DNA of 64,000 nucleotides, taken from Pholiota molesta (taxonomy: Eukaryota > Basidiomycota > Agaricomycetes > Agaricales > Strophariaceae). Shown here one piece after another: positions 24,191 through 35,248 of this stretch. How positions within the stretch are numbered: position 1 is the first letter of the stretch; every line of letters begins with the position of its first letter. Location: the NCBI GenBank assembly GCA_014925825.1, contig JACGCK010000184.1, positions 1-64,000 on the forward strand, read 5' to 3'. Under the pieces are notes generated by a model. It did not search any database. It was given only the letters and a program-made list of their open reading frames with translations, and was not told the DNA's origin. The translations under genes were made by a program, and so were the position numbers.

Positions 24191-24800
24191 GCTTGGTAAT
24201 AACTAGTGATTAATTATTGGCAACCACTGAAGAGCAGTAAAGACTAGTGGTTAACTAGTGGTTGACTACTAAAGACCACTAGCTGACCACTATTGACCAA
24301 TAGTTGACCACTGAAGACCACTAGTGACCACTGGCAATCACAGAAGACCCCCAAAGATCAGTGGTCAACCACTGCTAACTACTGACCACTGACAACCACT
24401 GGTGGCTAGTGGTTGACCACTGAAGACCACTGAAGATCAGTGGTTGACCAATGGTTGACCACTAACAACTACTGACAACCACTGACAACCACTGACAACT
24501 AGTGGTGACCACTGAAGATTAGTGGTTGACCAGTAGTTGAGCAGTGGTGACCACTGATAACCACTGAAGACCGCTGAAGATCAGTAGTTCACCAGTGGTA
24601 AACAGTGGTAAGCAGTAGTGACCACTGAAGAGCAGTAGTTGGCCAGTGGTGAACAGTGGTGACCACTGACAACCACTGAAGACCACTGAAGATCAGTGGT
24701 TCACCAGTGGTGACCACTGAAAATCAGTGGTTCAGCAGTGGTAAGCACTGGTAAGCAGTGCTCACCACTGGCGAGCACTGCTAAGGGGTACTGGAGGGTA
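24191..24800. repeat. Satellite outer array, right arm
   Basis: The inverted copy of 16285-16910. It ends in GCACTGCTAAGGGGTACTGG before the terminal sequence. Confidence 0.85.
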
Positions 24801-24865
24801 AAGTACTGAGAAGGAGGACGTTGAATAGTAACTAGGTCAAGAGTAGGAACCCACAAACTCAAACG

Positions 24866-25300
24866 TCATTGAGTGCGAGGAAATCGATCGGTGGAAGATA
24901 ATTCATTTGAAGAGGGAATGGTTGAGAGACCAGAAACAGTAGATGGTAAAAAAATTGTATGAGGAACTGAATGATATGAACGAACGGATGGATGAAAAGA
25001 ATTATGAGAATGAACAGAATGTTGAATCGAGGCTTGAGAGCGAACAGAATGAGGAATCGAAGCTTGAGAGTGAACAGAATAAGGTAAAGAATTTTGAGAA
25101 ATACCCAAACGAGGCACATCAGAGGCCTGAGAACGAACAGGGTTTAAAGGTGTAGTATATGCGGTATCCAGATGCAGAGGTAAAGGATAAAGGGAAGCAA
25201 GACTGACGGCAGCAGGCAGAGCAGGCATAGCTGGATGACTTGTACCTTGTGACGCCGGGGTCACTACATCATCATATGCATGACCTCTCCTGTCGGCCAC
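24866..25300 (-). CDS. Unrecognised Ser/His-rich reading frame, possibly retroelement Gag
   Basis: A 144-codon minus-strand frame starting MADRRGHAYDDVVTP. Residues 58-115 consist of a repeated Ser-His-rich unit (variants of VRSQASIPHSVRSQASI). I do not recognise the family. Its position beside transposons, low complexity and the lack of any partner domain make a degenerate Gag or chance frame possible. No intron or poly(A) evidence. Confidence 0.25.
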   Translation of the reverse strand: MADRRGHAYDDVVTPASQGTSHPAMPALPAAVSLASLYPLPLHLDTAYTTPLNPVRSQASDVPRLGISQNSLPYSVHSQASIPHSVRSQASIQHSVHSHNSFHPSVRSYHSVPHTIFLPSTVSGLSTIPSSNELSSTDRFPRTQ

Positions 25301-26012
25301 CTTTTGTTAATCTTATCTTATCTCTTGCCGCAAGTGATGTTTACCTTTATTTACTCGTACCATACTCATGTATATCTCTTCAGCTTTATCATAATCGTCT
25401 TGTCTTGCTCAACGTGCGAAGCGCTCCTGGCTGTAGAGCCGACTCTCTAACCCTCGCCGGCTGAGCACCCAGTATCTGCTCCCCTGCCGAGGGTCACACA
25501 GCCTCAAGACCAGAGTTACAGGACATGAGGCGACCACGTCACTCAATGAGATATGCTCACCTCCCTTCTCGCACACTGAGTACACACTGGACGTCACATA
25601 CCTGAACCATTGTATGCAGAGACAATATGACTGAGAGTAGTATTCGGAGTGATCTGTTGATGTTGATGATCCAGTAGATCCATATTAAAGTCAAAGAAGA
25701 ACCAGAAAGGTGATTAGATGATAAAAGCGAGGGAACCAGTAAAGGTGAGATGATGAATGAGTCGCAAAGAGTAGAATTGCCCAGATCTAGAAAAGAAGGC
25801 CCATAACCTGTCAAGCTAGCAGCGTAGACGAAACACTCAGTGTCAGAATGAAAGAGACGACTAAATTGTTGTACCTAGCAGCATAGACGAAACACTGCGT
25901 AGATAGGTCAGCAAAGGAGGAAATGATAAACGGAATGAAATCTACCTCAGTGTCAGAATGAAAGAGACGACTGAGGAGATCGGGATGTAGGGATAGACTT
26001 ATATACTACAGA
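25301..26012. repeat. Unclassified stretch with partial direct duplications
   Basis: No gene is seen. TCAGTGTCAGAATGAAAGAG occurs twice (about 25839 and 25949), and AGCAG(C)(A/G)TAGACGAAACACT occurs twice (about 25819 and 25880), as in duplicated promoter-like or LTR-like sequence. The stretch ends exactly at the start of hAT-like element 2b. Confidence 0.45.
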
Positions 26013-26953
26013 TAGTGCTTGAAAGTCCGGTCCAGTCCGGTCTTTTGCCCATATTTGGCAAGACCGAGACCGAGACCGGTCTTTCAGTTTTCGAAGACTG
26101 CAAAAAACTGGACTGGACCAACTTGAACCAGTCTTTTGCGGTCTCAATCGGTTCAAAGACCGGTTAAGACTGGTTACGGTCCAAACCGGTCTCAACCGGT
26201 CAGAGACCGGTCCAGACTGGTAATAGTTAGGTAGAATACTCCATGTAGTATGTAGTGCTTCAAAGAATATAAAAATCGGTGGAGAATTGAGTGAGAAACA
26301 ATTAAAATACTAGCTAATGCAGTGGTTGAGCGCATTTTGTGATATCTCAGTCAATTCTTTACCATATACTATGATTTTATGTTTGTTAAAAGGGTAATTT
26401 TAATATTTAACTGTATCCCAATTTGCGAAAGGGCGATGTTTATACTGAAGGAAGCATAGGCAAAAGCGTCTTTGAAGTAGTCAGAAAGAGTAGAAAACAT
26501 CGATATTGCTATAGCTCAACCAAATGTTTTTCAAATATTAAGGTTTAAATTGCATCCTGTAGATCTATATGTCTTCTATATATCTTTAAGTTTGCGAAAG
26601 GTACGACCCATTAACGTTTGCACTGCGGCTAAAAGCGTTTTTAGATGCCCAAAGTAATTACTCAAATGAAACTATTAATAACTTTGTCAATTCTCATGCT
26701 AAAAATATAATTTGGGCATCGTTCGAGAGGAATTCCAACGTTTTACTAGCCTACAAATTTTCACGGCCAAAGACTGGTTGGGACCGGTCCAGACTGGTTT
26801 TTGATCGGTCCCTCTGTTTTTTCAAACCTGTTGGACCGTGGACCGGACCACGGTCTTGGTCTTTTCCGGTCCATCAATTTTCCGGTCATTTTCGGTTCAG
26901 TTCCGGTCCAATCTCGATTTTTTTCCAGTCTTGAGACTGGACTTCCAAGCACT
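26013..26953 (+). mobile_element. hAT-like non-autonomous element, family 2, copy 2b
   Basis: Same orientation as copy 2a and very similar along the whole length. The right flank (CCAGAATAAGCC) is the Rep-C target seen for copy 2a, but the left flank (CTACAGA) is foreign. The final A of the right terminus is missing. Rep-C sequence left of the element has been lost or exchanged exactly at the transposon end. Confidence 0.85.
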
Positions 26954-27975
26954 CCAGAATAAGCCACAGCTTGCTCCCATTTTACTTGTGGTTTGATGTA
27001 TAGTTGGAGGTTTCTATTATAAAAAAGCAGAAATGTAGTATTGAATCATACCTTTCTAACTAGCCCAAGATCGTAACTTTCGCCCAAGAATTGACTGAGT
27101 AATGATTAAATCCGATTTGAGACCCTAAAATAGGTATATTTCAAGACATGTCTCAGAATAATGATGTACAGGTGTACCAAAATGCTGTTAGGACGCCTTT
27201 TCCAACACCCTGTACGTCATAATGTAAGACAATCAAAGCCTGTAGGCATATTCAGCACCTACATGTCTTTATTTAAACCCTTTTACTTACTCAAAATGAG
27301 TAGGACAGATAGAATTAATTATAGTCAGGTCGATTCTTATCCAAATTTACAATTAATTTGTTTGTTAAAAAGGTGTGTATAAAGGTACAATAATACTGCA
27401 AAATTACAAAAGTGCCCTGTTATTATTCATTGAAAAGCGCCCAAAACAGTTTCAAGTGCCCAAAATGAGGATAAAAAGTGCATTTGCTAATAACTTGGGC
27501 AAAACAGTTAAATTTAGACACTTCAATGCTGTTAAGTTTCATGAGCAAAGACCTTTACAGACTGGTTCAACTTGGTTGTTCTTTGGTCTCTCTAATTTTA
27601 AAATAATGACGGACTAAAGTCTGGTCTACATTATGAGTGTCTTTCAGTCTTCAATATGGCTGCAATTTGCATGGGTTATATAATTCAGTTGATCTGATCA
27701 AATCAAAGTGGGCTGTGTGTGATGGAGCATTGGACAAATAGAGGCAATCCATGATGGCTGCAAATTACAAGGCTTATATAATGCACGTTGATCTGATCAA
27801 ATCTATTTGAGTAACATATCAATGATGGCAAATATCAAGCTATTTAAAGCACTGTGGAGATAAAAACAACACGTGATGAATTGTGTGATTGATGGCATCA
27901 GTGATGGGGATAACAGCACATACATTTTTTTTGCTTGGTGAAAAGAACTCACTTTACTGTGTAAAGACTCGTAAC
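26954..27975 (+). repeat. Rep-C, right part only
   Basis: Matches 13544-14598 and 37851-38913 and ends with the typical CTCGTAAC. It lacks a block of about 40 bp (near 27500) that is present in the other two copies. Confidence 0.75.
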
Positions 27976-28702
27976 AAGTCTGTTTCTCTGCACTATCATA
28001 ATAATGTTGCCTGGAAACTGGAACATTTTGCTGCTTGTTTCTGGCAATATAAATCTTTGATAAATCTGCTGAACAAGGGCAAAGGATCAGTGCTTGGCTA
28101 GATCAGGAAATTGTGCCCGAGAACTCCTCTGGATCTTTGCTCCCAACAAAACAGAACCTCTTGCCACATCTGAATAGCTGGCCAGAAACTCAAGTGGCCA
28201 TGATGCCACCAAAGAAGGTGTGCACAAGAAAGGCAGGTGATGAGGCATATGGTGCTGGTGGAGCCAGCGGAAAGAGAGCAAAGATGCTCCATAAGGAATC
28301 TAAGGATATGCCAACTGACACTACAGTCCTTTCAGCTGTTTCCAAGCAGCCGAACCGATGAGATCCCAGGCTTTAGCACCACTATCACAACCAACTTCAA
28401 GCTATTACCACACCAAGACTCATTTGTATTAAATTGTTTTCCAACCTCCACTTGTTTTCCAATCTCAATACTTGTTTTGTATTATGTGTAGCTTAATAAT
28501 GTACTACTATTTTCAAATGTTATACCTATGGCAATGATCTTCATCCTCTTTGTCCTCACCAAATATGTGCAATATGTCAGTGCTGAGCCCTTGCACAACC
28601 ATTGGTCTCATCCTCCACACCCTTGCAAGTCGAGCCCTTCCTTGCCCACCTCATCCTCAAGAGTCAAAGGCAATCATTGTGTTGCTGACCATGCATGAAG
28701 GC
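27976..28702. other. Unassigned spacer between Rep-C and hAT-like element 1c
   Basis: Contains short plus-strand frames at 28113-28361 (PPKKVCTRKAGDEAYGAG) that may be scraps of an old gene, but no family is recognised and the frame is not continued. Otherwise nothing seen. Confidence 0.3.
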
Positions 28703-29608
28703 TAGTGATCTGAGGTCCGGTTACAAGACTGGAAAAAGACCGGAAAAAAACCGGACCTTAACCGAAGTGGACCGAAAATAGATTGGACCGATCAAGACCG
28801 CAACCGCGGTCCGGTCTGCAGTCTATCATAATTCTAAAGATCAAAAAGACCGATGAAAACTGGTTAGGACCGGTTTCAACTGGTCTTTTAACAAGATTTT
28901 TCGTGACGTTGTAGAGCACTAAAATACCTTTTAAACGATACCAGAATCATAATTTTAGCATGAGAAATAACAAAGATATTAATAGTTTGCGATAAAATCG
29001 TTATTTTGGGCGCTTAAAAACGCGTTTGCCTGCGATTCAATCATTAAACGTTCGCACCTTTTGAAAAGTTGCGCATAAATAGGCGATATGTATATCTACA
29101 AAACGTATTTTAAATTTTATTAATTGAACAAGATCTGATTATGCTATAATAAGATCAATATTTTCTACTTGACTTCACTATTAACAAGACGCTTTTGCCA
29201 ATGTTTCATTGGTTAAAAAAGCTAGCCTTTCACAAACCAGGGTCAAAGTATAACATTAAAATACCTATCTAACAAGCCCTTATACATAATATTCCACCAA
29301 GAACTCATTGAGATATGGGCAAATGCGCACAGGCAGTCCAATTTCTACTATTAAAATAGTTTCTACAGGTAAAATCAATTTTAATTTGGCCCATAGACCG
29401 GTCTACAACCAGTCCTCAACCAGTCTTTAATAGGACCAGTTGAGGACCGGTTTTATGCGGTTTCTAAACTGCACAAGACCGACATAGACCAGTTTACGTC
29501 GGTCTTGTGCAGTTTTTTGCAGTCTTTAAACCATGGTTAACCGGTTGCAGTCTCGGTCCATGGCACTTAGGGCCAAAAGACCGGACCGGACCGGACCTCA
29601 GATCACTA
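28703..29608 (+). mobile_element. hAT-like non-autonomous element, family 1, copy 1c
   Basis: A 906 bp element with the family 1 termini and the same orientation as copy 1a. The flanks differ (left ATGAAGGC, right GTTGCCGA), so no target duplication is visible. The right flank is gypsy sequence. Confidence 0.85.
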
Positions 29609-29609
29609 G

Positions 29610-31490
29610 TTGCCGAACCCGTGCGGATCACTACAGACCACAGAAATCCAATAGCCGGTACACAATACTGCAGAAACGGAATAGGCACAACCAGATCCTC
29701 ATTAATTTGATAAATTCAGAAATAGAAATCCAAAAAACCAAAAACGATCAACTCGAGATAAACAACCTGTCTCAAAATCTCGCCTAAAAATATGGCAAAA
29801 GAAGAAAGAGATCCCTGTCAAACAACAGATTCCCAAAGAATATCATGAGTACCTAAGCATATTCAGTGAAGAAGAATCCAATAGACTACCAAAACGAAGA
29901 TTCTGGGACCATGCAATAAACCTCAAAGAAGGTTGGAAACCAAAATCCTGTAAAATCTACAACCTTTCACCTGAGGAACAAACAGAACTCGACAAATTTC
30001 TCCACAAACAAGAAAAAAAGGGGTACATTCGACCCTCAACATCGCCGATTGCATCCCCCTTCTTTTTTGTTGGAAAGAAGGATGGAAAGAAACGACCCAC
30101 TCAAGATTACCGAAGACTAAATGAAGGAATGATCAAGAACCAGTATCCCCTCCCTCTTATATCCAAAATCATTGACAAAATTGGAAGAGCTAAACCAAAA
30201 TTCTTCACAAAAATGGATGTAAGATGGGGATACAACAACATACAAATCAAAGAAGGAGATGAACACAAGGCTGCCTTCAAGATGAATCGAGGACTGTTCG
30301 AACCCCTTGTTATGTTCTTTGGCCTTTGCAATTCCCCTGCAACCTTCCAAGCATTTATGGACACAATCTTCCATGATCTCATCCTTGAAGGATGGGTCAT
30401 TGTTTACATGGACGACATCCTTATCTTTACTCAAACCGAAAAGAAACTCGAAGAGCTCACAAAGAAAGTCTTAAAAATCCTTAAAGATAATGACCTCTAC
30501 CTCAAACCTGAGAAATGTTTCTTTAAACAAACACAAATCAAATACCTTGGTTTAATCCTCGAAGAAGGGAAAATCCTGATGGACCAAGCAAAACTCCAAG
30601 GACTCAAGGAATGGCCAATCCCAAACAAACTTAAAGATGTCCGATCCTTCCTAGGATTCAGAAACTTCTATCGGAAATTTATCAAGGACTACTTGTGACA
30701 TGCCCAACCTCTGCACGAGTTACTCCGAAAAGAACAAAAATTTGAATGGACCACAGAAAGACAAAAAGCTTTTGACCTCCTAAAGAAACGGTTCACAGAA
30801 GAACCGGTACTCATGATGCCCGACCGAACGAAACCCTTCCAAATTGAATGTGATGCTTCCAAATATGCAACAGGAGCTGTCTTAACCCAATGCGACATCA
30901 ATGGAGCCCAACATCCTGTTCTATTCCACTCCAAATCCTTCTCAGAAACTGAATGAAATTATGAGATCTATGACCGCGAACTCCTCGCCATGATTCGTGC
31001 TCTCGAAGAATGGAGACACCTCATCCAAGGAGGATGGCACACGACCACAATTTACTCTGACCACAAAAACCTGACTTACTGGAAAGAACCTCAGAAGCTC
31101 AACCAACGACAAGCCCGATGGACACAAACTTTATCCAAATATGACATAGAACTAATCCACAAACCTGGCAATCAAATGCTTATTGCCAACCTCCTATCAA
31201 GAAGAGCTGATCATATTCCAAAAGAAGATAATGACAACGAAGACATCACTGTACAGTCTGTACTACCCCAGAAACTCTTTGTTAACCTCATCGACATTGA
31301 CCTACAAAACAAGATCGCCAAGTCACGATCTTATGATGCTGATGCAACTAGTGCCATCGAAATACTAAAGAAACAAGGGCCAACAACTCTACAAAAGAAC
31401 CTCCAAGAATGGACAACAGAAGAACATGAAGGAAACACTATCCTTTTCTTTAAAGGAAAAGCCTATATCCCTAAAGACAAAGAACTCTGA
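29610..31490 (+). pseudogene. Chromovirus-type Ty3/gypsy: reverse transcriptase and RNase H
   Basis: From about 29830 one frame shows the RT: SPIASPFFFVGKKDGKKRP, DYRRLNEG, FFTKMDVRWGYNNI (first Asp), FGLCNSPATFQAFM and the active site VIVYMDDILIF. The C-terminal part continues with KYLGLILEEGKI and SFLGFRNFYRKF. RNase H follows at about 30840-31170 (FQIECDASKYATGAVL, YEIYDRELLAMI, TIYSDHKNLTYW, GNQMLIANLLSRR). TGA stops interrupt at 30696 and 30954 and end the piece at 31488. The first is in a position where charged residues are usual, the second where related elements have Arg. Upstream Gag is missing, replaced by hAT-like element 1c. Confidence 0.9.
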
Positions 31491-32799
31491 TGAGAAATCG
31501 TCCGACAATACCATGACTCAAGAACCGCTGGACACCCCGGTGAACTAGAAACCTTCAACGCAATCCGACAACACTATTATTGGCCACAAATGTGCCATTA
31601 CATCAAGAAGTATGTCGAAGGATGCATGCTATGCCAAGAATTCAAAATTGACCAACACCCGGCAAACCCAAGCCTCCAACCGATTCCAGGATCAAAATCA
31701 CCATGACCTTTCACAAATTGCTCAATGGATATGGTCACTGATCTCCCGTTAATCAAGGGAAAGGACTCAATTTTGTCCATAGTGGACCACGGACATACAA
31801 AGGGGATAATACTCATCCCTTGTAACAAATCAATCAACAGTAATTTCCCAACTACTTCTTGACAAAGTCTATGCCCGATTCGGATACCCGGACTCAATTA
31901 TCTCAGACCAAGGACCTCAATTCACCTCCAAATCCTTTAGAGAACTTCTCAAAAAGGCATTAGGGACCAACACATTCCTGACAACAGCATACCACCCTCA
32001 AGGCAATGGGACAACAGAGCAATTCAATCAAGAAATTGAAGCATACCTCTCAATTTATTGTTCAAATAACCCCGAATCCTGGCTTGACTCTATTGGATTG
32101 CTCGAATTCACACACAACAACTGCAGACATGCAGACCGAACCCACACACCCTTTGAACTCATGTATGGAATAACCCCCAGATCATTCCCCCTACCATATG
32201 AGTACACAAAATACCCTGCAGTTGAAGACCGATTCAAGAAACTAGAACAAGACTGGGCCGAAGCACTTGCTGCCTATGAATTCTCAAGATCAAAGATGGC
32301 CGAATGACACAAAACAAACTGGACACCATTCAAAGAAGGACAACTTGCCTGGCTGTCAACTCAAAACCTCAAGACAAATGACAATAAAAAACTGAAACCA
32401 AAATGTATCGGACCCTGTAAAATCCTTAAAGCATTCCCAAACCAACTCATATACAAACTCAAACTCAACCCTCGATGGAAACTCCACAACAACTTCCACG
32501 CAACTCTCCTGAAACCCTATGTTGAAAATGAAACCTATGGACCACATCAAACTCAACCACCACCCGAAATCATTAACAATGAAGAAGAATACGAAATTGA
32601 GAAAATCATGCAACATAAAAAACGTGGACAAGGCTATGTCTACAAAGTAAAATGGAAGGGGTATCCCCACTCAGACAACATGTGGGAAAAAACTGATAAC
32701 TTTGCCAATGCACAACACATCCTCCAGGAATACCAACGATCACACCTATCAACCAAGCTTGGACTGCGACAGAGGTGCCCTATACCTTTCAGGCAATGA
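31491..32799 (+). pseudogene. Chromovirus-type Ty3/gypsy: integrase and chromodomain
   Basis: Same element as the previous entry. It starts after tandem TGA codons (31488-31493) where the family usually has Arg-Arg. The zinc region has HDSRTAGHPG and EGCMLCQEF. The catalytic core has NCSMDMVTDL, SDQGPQFTSK and NGTTEQFN. A frameshift lies near 31840, and TGA stops occur at 31704 and 32305. The C-terminal chromodomain (about 32590-32740) reads YEIEKIMQHKKRGQGYVYKV, then KWKGYPHSDNMWE; such domains direct chromoviral integration to heterochromatin. Pol ends near 32799. Confidence 0.9.
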
Positions 32800-33694
32800 A
32801 GATGACCAATATAGTCCAGATCCTACCGACATCGAGCTTCCCATCAATGTGAATGCAATCACGCTGATGTACTTCAAAGGTCATCTCACACTCAAAAACG
32901 ATCTTATTGTCTATGCTGTCGACTACTCAGTTTCAAGGGGAACAATCACCCCTCCCATTCCACCTCCGACACCTTCGATCTATGAACAAGGGATGAAACC
33001 ATCATCCCTGAAAACTCTCAAAAAGTTGAAATCACTCCCAGAACTAGCTCTCAAAACTATAAAACAAACGGTCAAGAACATATTCCAACAGAACACCCAG
33101 TAAAAACATCCAGATAAACCAAAACTTCAACATGCCTGACAGCTACTATACCACCACCTCCAACTTCTACCTCCTCACCCTTGATCAACCCAAAGACCTC
33201 CAAGGACTCTATGAACAATTCCCCGATAAACACTCCAACATCCGGGAAGCCCTCCGCTTCCACTCTAGCCTACAAGACCTCCACCTCAGCATACAAATGA
33301 ATGCCAGAAACACGCAAATAAACATTGCAACCTGCCAACGACACCTAGTCCGTCATTGGAATCTAATGTGTCAAAATCCAGTCTTCCACGAGGTTCTTGA
33401 ATCATTCTGGAATATCTGCCCAGAAGGATAGACAATCTGAGATCCTGTCGAAATTAAACCATTCTACATATTCAACACTAGCCTACAAATCAGACACTCC
33501 ACATACGACGAGTCCCATCCTTCCTCACCATCTGAACCCGATCTCGATCCTGACAACTTTGTGAACTACCGACCCCAACCACCCTCTGATCCAACTCCAC
33601 CCTCTAGCACCCCTAGTTCCGACTACCATTCTGTTGGAACGGATCCCCAAGATGATCATCCCCCACAAACTCTGAACGTGCTCAAGCCTGCGGC
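32800..33694 (+). pseudogene. Additional 3' region of the chromovirus, part 1
   Basis: Downstream of the chromodomain two overlapping open pieces (to 33103, and 33132-33431) encode low-similarity text (SYYTTTSNFYLLTLDQPKDL; HLVRHWNLMCQNPVFHEV). The second runs into stops at 33429 and 33438 and continues as a Pro/Ser/Asp-rich linker to about 33690. I know no function for it. It may be part of one larger accessory protein together with the next entry. Confidence 0.45.
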
Positions 33695-34654
33695 TTGACC
33701 ATCAATGATCTCCTCACACATGAACAAAACAGCTCCTTTCGATCACCTGGTCTTGGTGCACCGCTCATCGTCAACACCAACATCACCAGAGCCAACACTG
33801 AAGAAACCAACCCCAACACCACAGATTATGACCCAAACATCACCCGCCACCAAACCAAAGAACCCACCATTGAGCAAATCCCCGACCTTATCACCCCTCT
33901 TAGCCAATGGGAATACATACCGAATGCGGCCATCAATGAAGCCATGCATTATAGTACCCCGGACGAACAACCACAAAATCCGTACATCTTCATCCCGGCC
34001 CCAATGGGCCTCGCGTCCACTTCCACAAACACCCAGACATGGATTCCACCTGTCGAACCAAGCACCAATTGGCGTAGCACCTCCCCCTTCCACCCTATCG
34101 AATATTTCCAAAATCAGAACCCCCTGGACATTGTGGAACTCACTCTCCAACAGCTCAAACAATCTCGCATCCATGCCGCCCTTGAGTTACTCCACGACAA
34201 CAATCACAACGGAGGACGACCCACTGACACACAAGTCGATAACTTCAACCACCACATATGCATCCTCGACAATGCCATCAGCACTATCACCCATGACAGC
34301 AAGGAAGCACAGGGCATACAAACTCACCCCGACACAGTAGTGATGGAGAATTGGTTGGAATCACGAGAATCACTGGACCCAGCAACCAGCAAGAACATGC
34401 CTTCGAATACCAAAGTGGACAACGCCACAATATCCGTGCAGCAGTGGCTTGCCCAAATCCAACTCCACGCACAGCACCAACCAGACAACAAGCCCCTCCC
34501 CCCTATGAAGCCTCTTCATCACGTACTCGCTGATCTACTACATGCTTTAGATGCGGCCGGACCAGTCATTTTGCCCACCACTGCCCCCAGCCGCAGTATG
34601 AGAATGGATACTGAATCTCGAATCCAGGAGTCTTTGAAGCTACTCCAGGGGTAA
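33695..34654 (+). CDS. Unknown accessory ORF downstream of chromovirus pol
   Basis: A 319-codon open frame (MTINDLLTHEQNSSFRSPGL) ending 1 bp before the candidate LTR. It has no recognised domain. The middle is Pro/Asn/Thr-rich. Short helical segments (LQQLKQSRIHAALELLHD; LADLLHALDAAG) could be interaction regions. It survived without stops although the pol of the same element has many. Whether it starts at this ATG or continues the preceding broken frame is open. An extra ORF after pol is not part of the standard gypsy plan. Confidence 0.5.
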   Translation: MTINDLLTHEQNSSFRSPGLGAPLIVNTNITRANTEETNPNTTDYDPNITRHQTKEPTIEQIPDLITPLSQWEYIPNAAINEAMHYSTPDEQPQNPYIFIPAPMGLASTSTNTQTWIPPVEPSTNWRSTSPFHPIEYFQNQNPLDIVELTLQQLKQSRIHAALELLHDNNHNGGRPTDTQVDNFNHHICILDNAISTITHDSKEAQGIQTHPDTVVMENWLESRESLDPATSKNMPSNTKVDNATISVQQWLAQIQLHAQHQPDNKPLPPMKPLHHVLADLLHALDAAGPVILPTTAPSRSMRMDTESRIQESLKLLQG

Positions 34655-35119
34655 TGTTATGATTTCTTCTCACGCCATAGCCTCTCTTTTTCTTTTCCAT
34701 CTTAGACACTTCTACCTATGTGTCCCAGATCCGATACAAGTTTGATACTTGATATATGTTTTATCTATCCCTCCGATCCGATGGTACTGCCCCAACTCCT
34801 TGTTTATAGTTGATACACAAACACTGATACACGTATCAACCTTGGCCATACTGCCAAGGCTGTGACTCTACTAGTATTTAAACAGTAAGACTAGCAATGT
34901 ATTTGTTAGATTTCTGAATCTTTATTGGAACTCCCCACCTTTCTTATCTCACTCTAAAGCTCGACTTCTCATGTCTAACACTGGAGAACTATTCATAGTT
35001 CACTTTAAAGTGATTCATTTAGAGAAACATCCTAAATTTAGACTTAAAGCTGTATGCTCTATTACTGGAGGTTATACTCAAATAACCACCTAACGTAATA
35101 TTATGTCAAAGCCTTAACA
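34655..35119 (+). mobile_element. Candidate 3' LTR of the chromovirus
   Basis: Begins TGTTATGATTTC directly after the purine-rich CAGGGGTAA, the usual place of a polypurine tract. The proposed end is CCTTAACA, after which minus-strand gypsy sequence follows shortly. The 5' LTR is absent, so the end is a guess. Confidence 0.55.
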
Positions 35120-35248
35120 GAACTGCAGCTGTAGGGCTCAGATGTATTTGGGTTGCAAGTCTAGAATATAACTGAGGAGTCACTGTTGGTCTTCATCAGT
35201 GTTGGTCTGGGAGATGAACTGTCTGTAGTGAAGGTTCTCTATGGTTGA

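Larger units (their letters stand above)
16274..24808. mobile_element. 8.5 kb element with about 1.5 kb satellite-built terminal inverted repeats
   Basis: Both ends read CAGTACTTTACCCTCCAGTA inward. The inverted repeats run to about 17790 and back to about 23300 and are nearly identical. Each arm has three parts: an outer array of CAGTGGT/ACCACTG words (about 0.6 kb), a non-repetitive spacer (about 16920-17560 and 23535-24190), and an inner array. The interior holds two nested Ty1/copia remnants and no recognised transposase. No target duplication is evident (flanks GGG and AGA). It may be a non-autonomous DNA transposon or a palindromic duplication of satellite DNA later invaded by retroelements. 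Confidence 0.7.

Noticed and set aside
24866..25170. Periodic AAC/GAG pattern as possible CRISPR-like or satellite array
   Set aside because: Spacing is irregular and follows a Ser/His-rich coding repeat on the minus strand; no spacer-repeat structure, and CRISPR is not expected in a fungal genome.
25430..25500. Possible tRNA-like segment (GCTGTAGAGCCGAC, GGGTTAGAG on the complement)
   Set aside because: No consistent A and B box pair and no acceptor stem could be folded by eye.
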